Source of the DNA: Arenimonas sp049195245
Lineage (GTDB): Bacteria; Pseudomonadota; Gammaproteobacteria; Xanthomonadales; Xanthomonadaceae
DNA length: 64,000 nucleotides
Reading direction: 5' to 3'
Assembly: GCF_049195245.1 (NCBI RefSeq)
Contig: NZ_JBMIRR010000027.1
Span: 434,001 to 498,000 of the forward strand
The position numbers and the translations under genes were made by a program. The notes beneath the pieces were generated by a model that was not told the DNA's origin, searched no databases, and saw only the letters and a program-made list of their open reading frames with translations. This document shows positions 24,501-31,527 of the stretch, piece by piece (the first letter of the stretch is position 1; every line of letters starts with the position of its first letter).

Positions 24501-26288
24501 GTGCCGATCCAGCAGCTTCCCGACACCCTGGTCAACCAGATCGCCGCCGGCGAGGTGGTCGAACGACCCGCGTCGGTGGTCAAGGAATTGGTCGAGAACG
24601 CGCTCGATGCCGGCGCCACGCGCGTGGACATCGACCTGGAAGAGGGCGGCATCCGCCTGATCCGCATCCGCGACGACGGCGGCGGCATTCCGGCCGCCGA
24701 GCTGCCCTTGGCCATCTCGCGCCACGCCACCAGCAAGATCTCCTCGCTCGATGACCTGGAGGAAGTGGCCACGCTCGGCTTCCGCGGCGAAGCGCTGCCC
24801 TCGATCGCGTCGGTCAGCCGGTTCGCGATGAGTTCGCGCACCGCCGACCAGGCCCACGGCCTGCGGCTGGAAGTGGAGGGCGGCAAGGTTGCGCCTGCGC
24901 AGCCGCACCCGCATCCGGCCGGCACCACGGTGGAAGTGCGCGACCTGTTCTACAACGTGCCCGCGCGCCGCAAGTTCCTGCGCGCCGAGCGCACCGAGCT
25001 GGGCCACGTGGAGGAATGGCTGCGTTCGCTGGCGCTGGCGCGTCCGCAGGTGGAGCTGCGCATCAGCCACAACGGCCGCCTGACCCGGCACTACAAGCCG
25101 GTGCGCGACGGCGCCGACCAGGTGCGACGCGTCGCCGAGGCGCTGGGTGAAGAGTTCACCTCGCAGTGCCTGCAGATCGAACATGCCGCGGCCGGCCTGC
25201 GCCTGCGCGGCTGGGTGGGGCTGCCCACCGCCGCGCGTTCCAGCGCCGACCAGCAGTACTTCTATGTCAACGGCCGCGCGGTGCGCGACCGCACCGTGGC
25301 CCATGCGGTGCGGCAGGCTTACGCCGACGTGCTCTTCCACGGCCGCTACCCGGCCTTCGTGCTGTTCCTGGACTGCGATCCGCGCCAGGTGGACGTGAAC
25401 GTGCATCCGGCCAAGCACGAGGTGCGTTTCCGCGAACAGCGCCTGGTGCACGAGTTCATCTATCGCACGCTGCACGAGTCCCTGGCCTCGACGCGTGCCG
25501 GCCTCAACGGCGGCGCGGCCGCGGCGGGCGCCGAACTGGCCGGCCAGGCTGTCGCCACCGGCGCGGCGTTTGGCTGGTCCGCGCCCGCGCAGACCGGGCT
25601 GGGGTTGCCGGTGCGTGAAGCGATGTCAGCGTATGCCTCGCTGTATCGCGCTCCCGCCGATTCGGCGCCAGGTCCGGGTATGCCGGCCGCCAACGAGGCC
25701 GAGGCGCCGCCGCTGGGTTATGCGCTGGCGCAGCTGCACGGCGTCTTCGTGCTGGCCGAGAACCCGCAGGGCCTGGTGCTGGTGGACATGCACGCGGCGC
25801 ACGAGCGCATCACCTACGAACGGCTCAAGGCCGCGCGCGACGGCGAGGGTATCCGCACCCAGCCGCTGCTGGTGCCGATCGCGCTGGCGGTGTCCGAGCG
25901 CGAGGCCGACCTGGCCGAGCAGCACGCCGATACGCTGGCCGCCTTCGGCTTCGAGCTGCGCCGGGCCGGGCCGCAGTCGCTCAGCGTGCGCAGCGTGCCG
26001 ACCCTGCTGGCCGATCTGGATCCGAAGTCGCTGGTGCTGGACGTGCTCGGCGACCTGCGCGAGCACGGCCAGAGCCGCCGCCTGGAGGAAGCGCGCAACG
26101 AACTGCTGTCCACCCTGGCCTGCCACACCTCGGTGCGCGCCAACCGCAGGCTGACGCTGCCGGAGATGAACGCCCTGCTGCGCGACATGGAAGCCACCGA
26201 ACGCAGCGGCCAGTGCAACCACGGCCGGCCGACGTGGGTACAGTTGAGCAAGGCCGAACTCGACCGCCTATTCCTGAGGGGACGATGA
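24501..26288 (+). CDS. mutL: DNA mismatch repair protein MutL with endonuclease motif
   Basis: 595-residue MutL. The N-terminal GHKL ATPase has IAAGEVVERPASVVKELVEN, DDGGGIP and the ATP lid SKISSLDDLEEVATLGFRGEALPSI. After a linker (about 335-405) comes the dimerisation domain. At residues 429-440 it reads DMHAAHERITYE, fitting the metal-binding endonuclease motif DQHA(x)2E(x)4E with Met for Gln. ACHTSVRA and CNHGRPT near the C-terminus are the accompanying motifs. This indicates a nicking MutL, expected in bacteria without MutH. Start GTG 24501. The stop overlaps the following lipoprotein gene. Confidence 0.94.
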   Translation: MPIQQLPDTLVNQIAAGEVVERPASVVKELVENALDAGATRVDIDLEEGGIRLIRIRDDGGGIPAAELPLAISRHATSKISSLDDLEEVATLGFRGEALPSIASVSRFAMSSRTADQAHGLRLEVEGGKVAPAQPHPHPAGTTVEVRDLFYNVPARRKFLRAERTELGHVEEWLRSLALARPQVELRISHNGRLTRHYKPVRDGADQVRRVAEALGEEFTSQCLQIEHAAAGLRLRGWVGLPTAARSSADQQYFYVNGRAVRDRTVAHAVRQAYADVLFHGRYPAFVLFLDCDPRQVDVNVHPAKHEVRFREQRLVHEFIYRTLHESLASTRAGLNGGAAAAGAELAGQAVATGAAFGWSAPAQTGLGLPVREAMSAYASLYRAPADSAPGPGMPAANEAEAPPLGYALAQLHGVFVLAENPQGLVLVDMHAAHERITYERLKAARDGEGIRTQPLLVPIALAVSEREADLAEQHADTLAAFGFELRRAGPQSLSVRSVPTLLADLDPKSLVLDVLGDLREHGQSRRLEEARNELLSTLACHTSVRANRRLTLPEMNALLRDMEATERSGQCNHGRPTWVQLSKAELDRLFLRGR

Positions 26289-27268
26289 TGAGAATGCGCT
26301 GGATTCCCGCCCATGCTCCGCTACGCGTGGTTGGACTGTGCCTGGCCGCGCTGGTGCTGGTAACGGCGTGCGGCGGCGACGAGGACGAGGCCAAGCGCTC
26401 CGAGGCCGCCGCACGCGCAGCCAAGGCGGCCCGCCTGGCCTATGACGGCCAGATCCTGGCCTGGCGCGACGAGCGCCTGGCGCGCCTGACCCGGCCCGAT
26501 GGCTGGCTGTCGCTGGTGGGCCTGCACTGGATCACGCCCGGCGCCACCTATGTCGGCTCAGCCCAGGACAACGGCACCCGGCTGGCGATCGGCCCGGCGC
26601 AGCTGGGCATGCTCACGCTGGGAAAGGACGGCAGCGTCCGTCTGCGCGCGGCGGCCGATGCCGAGGTGACCATCGATGGCCAGCCGGCCCAGGGCGAGGT
26701 GCCGCTGGTGGTGGATAGCCAGGGCACGCCCACCGTGGTGGGCTTCAACAAGGGCGACGCAAGCTTCGTGGTGATCGAACGCGGCGGCCGCTACGGCCTG
26801 CGCGTTCGCAATGCGATGGCCCGTACCCGCACGCAGTTCCCCGGGCTGGACTACTTCGACATCGATCCGGAATTCCGCATCACCGCGCGCTTCGAGGCGC
26901 ATCCCGCGGGCAAGACCCTGGACATCGTCAACATGCTGGGCATGGTCGAACCCATGGCCAACCCGGGCCGGCTGCTGTTCGAGAAGGACGGCAAGGCCTA
27001 TGCGCTGGAGGCGGTGGACGAGGGCGACGGCCAGCTTTTCCTGATATTCGCCGACCGCACCAGCGGCCATGCTACCTACGCGGCCTCGCGCTTCCTGTAT
27101 GCCGCGCCCGCCGGCAAGGACGGCACCACCGAACTCGACTTCAACAAGGCCTACAACCCGCCCTGCGCCTTCACCGCGTTTTCCACCTGTCCGATGCCGC
27201 CGCCCGAAAACCGGCTGGACCTGGCCGTGACCGCGGGTGAGAAGAAGCCCCGCCCCTTCCCGCAATGA
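26285..27268 (+). CDS. DUF1684 family lipoprotein
   Basis: 327-residue exported protein. The N-terminal signal ends with a lipobox-like LVTAC about residue 29 of this frame, followed by an acidic spacer, so it is probably a lipoprotein. The body matches DUF1684: RDERLARLTRPDGWLSLVGLHWITPG at the start, FPGLDYFDIDPEFRI in the middle and DFNKAYNPPCAF toward the end. Function of the family is unknown. The ATG at 26285 overlaps the mutL stop, with a second ATG at 26288 placed slightly better for GAGGGG (26276-26281); either may be used. Followed 29 bases later by the TraB/GumN-like gene. Confidence 0.8.
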   Translation: MMRMRWIPAHAPLRVVGLCLAALVLVTACGGDEDEAKRSEAAARAAKAARLAYDGQILAWRDERLARLTRPDGWLSLVGLHWITPGATYVGSAQDNGTRLAIGPAQLGMLTLGKDGSVRLRAAADAEVTIDGQPAQGEVPLVVDSQGTPTVVGFNKGDASFVVIERGGRYGLRVRNAMARTRTQFPGLDYFDIDPEFRITARFEAHPAGKTLDIVNMLGMVEPMANPGRLLFEKDGKAYALEAVDEGDGQLFLIFADRTSGHATYAASRFLYAAPAGKDGTTELDFNKAYNPPCAFTAFSTCPMPPPENRLDLAVTAGEKKPRPFPQ

Positions 27269-27297
27269 TGTTGTCCCCCCACCCAAGGAAACCCCGC

Positions 27298-28176
27298 ATG
27301 TCGAAACGCTGGATCGCCACCCTGCTGCTGGCCACTGCCACCACCTTCGCCCAGGCCGAGCCGCCCAAGCCCCTGCTTTGGAAAGTCAGCGATGCCGACA
27401 ACTCGGTCTACCTGATGGGCTCGTTCCATCTGCTCAAGCCCGGCGACTATCCGCTGGCGCCCAGCACCGACGCGGCCTTCGAGGACGCCGAGAAAGTGGT
27501 GTTCGAACTCTCGCCCCAGGAAATGAACGACCCCAGCCTGGGCCCGCGCATGCAGCAGGCCGGCACCCGCACCGACGGCAAGACCCTGCAGCAGACGCTG
27601 CCGGAAGCCACCTGGAAGCAGCTTGAGGCCTGGGCCACGCGGCGCGGCGCCAACGCCGCGATGTTCCAGGGCATGGAGCCCTGGCTGGCCAGCCTGGTGA
27701 TCAGCATCACCGAGATGCAGCTGCTGGGCCTGGACCCGAAGCTGGGCCTGGACAAGCACTTTGCCGATCGCGCGGTCGCGGCGGGGAAGCCGGTGGAAGG
27801 TCTGGAGACCGGCGCCCAGCAGATCGAGATGTTCGACGGGATGGATGAGAAGGAGCAGCTGCAGTCGCTGCAGGAAGCCCTGGCCGAAATGGCCACGATG
27901 GAAGCCGAGATCGGCAAGCTGCACGACCTGTGGCGCCAGGGCGACGCCGACGCGCTGTTCGCCGGCACCGGCGCCGAGATGAAGGCCGACTACCCGCTGC
28001 TGTACGACCGCCTCAACAAGGACCGCAACCTGGCCTGGATGCCGCGCCTGCGCGCGCTGCTGGACCAGAGCAAGGAAGACGACACCCTGGTCGTGGTGGG
28101 CGCGATGCATCTGCTCGGCGAGGACGGCGTCATCGCGCTGCTCAAGGCGCAGGGTTACACCGTCGAGCGGCTCTGA
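27298..28176 (+). CDS. TraB/GumN family exported protein
   Basis: 292-residue protein with a signal peptide (1-19) and the TraB/GumN fold. The two hallmark GxxH segments are LMGSFHLLKPGDYPL near the N-terminus and VVGAMHLLGEDGV near the C-terminus, with GLETGAQQIEMFDG between them. Relatives are TIKI-type metalloproteases and GumN of the xanthan cluster; metal-dependent protease activity is possible but unproven. AAGGA at 27285-27289 sets the start at ATG 27298. Convergent with rnfB. Confidence 0.85.
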   Translation: MSKRWIATLLLATATTFAQAEPPKPLLWKVSDADNSVYLMGSFHLLKPGDYPLAPSTDAAFEDAEKVVFELSPQEMNDPSLGPRMQQAGTRTDGKTLQQTLPEATWKQLEAWATRRGANAAMFQGMEPWLASLVISITEMQLLGLDPKLGLDKHFADRAVAAGKPVEGLETGAQQIEMFDGMDEKEQLQSLQEALAEMATMEAEIGKLHDLWRQGDADALFAGTGAEMKADYPLLYDRLNKDRNLAWMPRLRALLDQSKEDDTLVVVGAMHLLGEDGVIALLKAQGYTVERL

Positions 28177-28192
28177 GACCCGCTCGCCCGGT

Positions 28193-28218
28193 CGCGCCCG
28201 GGGTTCACGCCGGGCGCG
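28193..28218. terminator. Hairpin between convergent traB-like gene and rnfB
   Basis: CGCGCCCGG (28193-28201) and CCGGGCGCG (28210-28218) form a 9-bp stem whose loop contains the rnfB stop codon. There is no T tract, so termination activity is uncertain. Confidence 0.35.
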
Positions 28219-28735
28219 GCCACTGCGGCAGGGACGCCGCCCGTGCTGGCGGCACCAGCACGATGCAATCCACCGGGCAGGGTGGCAGGCACAGCTCGCA
28301 GCCCGTGCACAGCTCGGCGATCACCGTGTGCATCAGCTTGGGCCCGCCGACGATGGCGTCGACCGGGCAGGCCTGGATGCATTTGGTGCAGCCGATGCAA
28401 TCGGCTTCCACGATCAGCGCCACGACCGGGGGTTTTTCCTTACCGTTGTCGGGATTGATCGGCTTGGGCTCGCGTCCCAGCAGGCTGGCCAGGGCGCGCA
28501 CGCCGGCTTCGCCGCCGGGCGGGCACTGGTTGATGTCGGCCTGGCCCGCGGCGATGGCGGCCGCGTAGGGTTTGCAGCCGGCGTAGCCGCACTGTCCGCA
28601 CTGGGTTTGCGGCAGTTCCCGGTTGATGCGTTCCACCATCGGGTCGTCCTGCACCCGCCAGCGCACGGCCGCCCAGCCCAGCCCGGCGCCCAGCGCGGCG
28701 GCCAGGGCCGTCACCACCAGCAGCGCCGTCAGCAT
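28205..28735 (-). CDS. rnfB: Rnf/Rsx electron transport complex subunit B
   Basis: 176-residue iron-sulfur protein with an N-terminal membrane helix (1-26). The Fer4 domain QTQCGQCGYAGCKPYA carries one [4Fe-4S] cluster; two further ferredoxin motifs are CIGCTKCIQACPVDAI and CTGCELCLPPCPVDCI. In the Rnf complex RnfB feeds electrons from ferredoxin to the membrane subunits, and in E. coli the homologous Rsx complex resets SoxR. It lies one base behind rnfA. rnfC, D, G and E are not in this locus. Confidence 0.93.
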   Translation of the reverse strand: MLTALLVVTALAAALGAGLGWAAVRWRVQDDPMVERINRELPQTQCGQCGYAGCKPYAAAIAAGQADINQCPPGGEAGVRALASLLGREPKPINPDNGKEKPPVVALIVEADCIGCTKCIQACPVDAIVGGPKLMHTVIAELCTGCELCLPPCPVDCIVLVPPARAASLPQWPRPA

Positions 28736-28736
28736 C

Positions 28737-29318
28737 TCAGGCCGGCACCAGGCCGGCGAAGCCCATGAAGGCCAGCGACATCAGGCCCGCGGTGGTCAGC
28801 GCAATCGGCGTGCCGCGCCAGGCGGCCGGCACGTCGGCCGTTTCCAGGCGCTCGCGCATCGCCGAGAACAGGACCAGCACCAGGCCGAAGCCGAGCGACG
28901 CGCCCAGGCCGTACAGCACCGAATCGAACAGGCTGTGCCGAGCCTGCACGTTGAGCAGGGTCACGCCCAGCACCGCGCAGTTGGTGGTGATCAGCGGCAG
29001 GTAGATGCCCAGCACGCGATACAGCCGCGGGCTGCGCCGGTTCATCACGATCTCGGTGAACTGCACCACGGCGGCGATCACCAGGATGAAGCCCAGGGTG
29101 CGCAGGTACTCCAGCCCCAGCGGCAGCAGGATCCAGTGGTGCACCATCCAGGCCAGGGCCGAGGCCAGGGTCAGCACGAAGCCGGTGGCCAGGGCCATGC
29201 CGTAGGCGCCGTCCAGGCTGCGCGAGACGCCCATGAACGGGCACAGGCCCAGGAACTTCACCAGCACGAAGTTGTTGACGAAAACCGCGCCGACCAGGAG
29301 CAGGGCGATTTCGCTCAT
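28737..29318 (-). CDS. rnfA: Rnf/Rsx electron transport complex subunit A
   Basis: 193-residue integral membrane subunit with about six helices. Conserved features are VNNFVLVKFLGLCPFMGVSR with its membrane Cys, VVQFTEIVMNR, and LPLITTNCAVLGVTLLN, the two Cys regions proposed to hold a membrane [2Fe-2S]. Start ATG 29318, seven bases after metG, so the order of transcription is metG-rnfA-rnfB. Confidence 0.94.
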   Translation of the reverse strand: MSEIALLLVGAVFVNNFVLVKFLGLCPFMGVSRSLDGAYGMALATGFVLTLASALAWMVHHWILLPLGLEYLRTLGFILVIAAVVQFTEIVMNRRSPRLYRVLGIYLPLITTNCAVLGVTLLNVQARHSLFDSVLYGLGASLGFGLVLVLFSAMRERLETADVPAAWRGTPIALTTAGLMSLAFMGFAGLVPA

Positions 29319-29325
29319 GGCGCGC

Positions 29326-31431
29326 TCAGCGCACCGGCATGCCCGGCTCGGCGCCGGAGTCGACGTCCAGCAGCACCAGCGCATCGGTGGCGTGGCCGGC
29401 CGACAGGATCATGCCTTCGCTGGTGCCGAAGCGCATCTTGCGCGGCGCCAGGTTGGCCACGAAGACGACGAATCGGCCGACCAGTTTCTCCGGCTCGCCG
29501 TAGCTGGCGCGGATGCCCGAGAAGATCTGCCGCTGGCCCAGCTCGCCGGCGTCGAGCAGGAAGCGCAGCAGCTTGTCCGAGCCCTCCACGAAGCCGCACT
29601 CGAGCACCTTGCCGATGCGCATGTCGATGCGGGCGAAGTCGTCTATGCCGATCACGGCAGTCGTGCCCGCCGGGGCGGCGGCAGCCGCTTCCGGCGCCTT
29701 CACCTTCGCCTCGGCTGGCTTGGCCGGGGTCGGCAGGGCGGCGGGCGGGGTGACGGCGCTGCCGTCCTTGCTGGCTTCGGTCATGGTCTCGATCTGGCTG
29801 GGTTCGATGCGGGTCATCAGGGGCGTGAAGGCTGCGATGGTGTGGTCGAGCAGCGGCGCATCGACGTCGTGCCAGTGCTGGACCGGGGCGCGCAGGAACG
29901 CTTCGGCGCGCGCCACCGTGGCCGGCAGCACCGGCTTGAGGCCGGCCGCCAGCACGCGGAACAGGTTCAGGCCCTGGCTGCACACCGCCTGCAGTTCGGC
30001 CTCGGCATCTTCCTGCTTCGCGATCACCCAGGGCTTGCGCTCGTCGATGTAGCGGTTGGCCTCGTCGGCCAGGGCCATCAGCTGGCGCGTGGCCTGGCCG
30101 TACTCGTCGCGGGCGTAGCTGGCCGCGACCTCGTGCACCGCGGCCGCGAAGCGCGCATACATCGCCCGGTCCGGCAGCTGCGCCGCCAGCCGGCCGTCGA
30201 AGCGCTTGCCGATGAAGCCGGCGCAGCGGCTGGCGATGTTGACCACCTTGCCGACCAGGTCGCTGTTGACGCGCGCGACGAAGTCCTCGAGGTTGAGGTC
30301 CAGGTCCACCACGCCGGCGCCGGTCTTGGACGCGAAGTAGTAGCGCAGGTATTCCGGATTCAGGCCGGTGTCGAGGTAGGTGCGCGCCATCACGAAGGTG
30401 CCGCGCGACTTGGACATCTTGGCGCCGTTCACCGTCAGGTAGCCGTTGACGTGCAGTCCGGTGGGCGCGCGCAGCCCGGCGCCATGCAGCATCGCCGGCC
30501 AGAACAGTCCGTGGAAATTGATGATGTCCTTGCCGAGGAAATGGTGCATCTCGGTTTCGCCGCCAGTGTTGCGGGCGGCGTCGGTGTAGGCCTCGAAATC
30601 GGTGCCGGTGCGTGCGCACAGGGCCTTGAAGCTGGCCAGGTAGCCGATCGGCGCATCCAGCCACACGTAGAAGAACTTGCCCGGGGCATCGGGGATGGGG
30701 AAGCCGAAGTAGGGCGCGTCGCGGCTGATGTCCCAGTCGCGCAGGCCGCCTTCCAGCCACTCGGCCAGCTTGGCCTTCACCGCCGGGTGGGCCACCTCTC
30801 CGGCCAGCCATTCGCGCAGGAAGGCCTCGAACTTGCCCAGCTCGAAGAAGTAGTGCTCGGAATCGCGCAGCTCGGGCGTGGCGCCGGAGACCACCGAACG
30901 CGGATTCTTCAGGTCGGTGGGCGAATAGGCCTTGCCGCAGACCTCGCAATTGTCGCCGTACTGGTCGGGGCTGCCGCAGTTGGGGCATTCGCCCTTGATG
31001 TAGCGGTCGGGCAGGAACATCTGCCGGACCGGGTCGTACAGCTGCTGGATCGACCGGCGGGCGATGCAGGCCGGCCCATGGGTGCCATCGCGCAGGCGCG
31101 TGTAGACCTCGCTGGCCAGCGCGCGGTTGTACTCGGAATGGGTGGAGTCGTAGTGGTCGAAGGCCACCCCGAAGGCGGCGAAGTCGGCCTCATGGCCCGC
31201 CTGCACGTCGCGGATGAAGTCTTCCGGTGCAAGCCCGGCCTTTTCGGCCGCCAGCATGATCGGAGTGCCATGGGCATCGTCGGCGCAGACGAAGTGCACC
31301 GTGCCGCCGGCCATGCGCCGGGCCCGCACCCAGATGTCGGCCTGCAGGTAGCCCACCAGGTGGCCCAGGTGCAGCGGACCATTGGCATAGGGCAGGGCGG
31401 TGGTGACCAGGGCGGGGCGGGGCGGTGTCAT
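29326..31431 (-). CDS. metG: Methionyl-tRNA synthetase
   Basis: 701-residue class I synthetase. HIGH-type motif in GPLHLGHLVGY; zinc-knuckle region CPNCGSPDQYGDNCEVCG; KMSKS in AKMSKSRGTFV; an anticodon-binding helical domain to about residue 560; an Ala/Pro linker; then a C-terminal EMAP/tRBD tRNA-binding domain (about 600-701, IDDFARIDMRIGKVLEC...). This is the long E. coli-like dimeric form. It heads an operon with rnfAB. The -10 site upstream was not identified with confidence because the region also contains the terminator of the TonB receptor gene. Confidence 0.96.
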   Translation of the reverse strand: MTPPRPALVTTALPYANGPLHLGHLVGYLQADIWVRARRMAGGTVHFVCADDAHGTPIMLAAEKAGLAPEDFIRDVQAGHEADFAAFGVAFDHYDSTHSEYNRALASEVYTRLRDGTHGPACIARRSIQQLYDPVRQMFLPDRYIKGECPNCGSPDQYGDNCEVCGKAYSPTDLKNPRSVVSGATPELRDSEHYFFELGKFEAFLREWLAGEVAHPAVKAKLAEWLEGGLRDWDISRDAPYFGFPIPDAPGKFFYVWLDAPIGYLASFKALCARTGTDFEAYTDAARNTGGETEMHHFLGKDIINFHGLFWPAMLHGAGLRAPTGLHVNGYLTVNGAKMSKSRGTFVMARTYLDTGLNPEYLRYYFASKTGAGVVDLDLNLEDFVARVNSDLVGKVVNIASRCAGFIGKRFDGRLAAQLPDRAMYARFAAAVHEVAASYARDEYGQATRQLMALADEANRYIDERKPWVIAKQEDAEAELQAVCSQGLNLFRVLAAGLKPVLPATVARAEAFLRAPVQHWHDVDAPLLDHTIAAFTPLMTRIEPSQIETMTEASKDGSAVTPPAALPTPAKPAEAKVKAPEAAAAAPAGTTAVIGIDDFARIDMRIGKVLECGFVEGSDKLLRFLLDAGELGQRQIFSGIRASYGEPEKLVGRFVVFVANLAPRKMRFGTSEGMILSAGHATDALVLLDVDSGAEPGMPVR

Positions 31432-31470
31432 CGGTGTCGGGGGTCCTTCGCGAGGCCGCCATTATCCCAC

Positions 31471-31501
31471 ACAAAAAAAGAGCCCGGCTTTCGCCGGGCT
31501 C
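31471..31501 (-). terminator. Strong terminator after TonB-dependent receptor gene
   Basis: GAGCCCGGC-TTTC-GCCGGGCTC, a 9-bp stem with four-base loop, followed on the minus strand by seven T (31479-31473). It is the best intrinsic terminator in the window and sits 26 bases after the receptor stop. Confidence 0.9.
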
Positions 31502-31527
31502 CCACCACTCTCTGATCCGTTGGAGAA

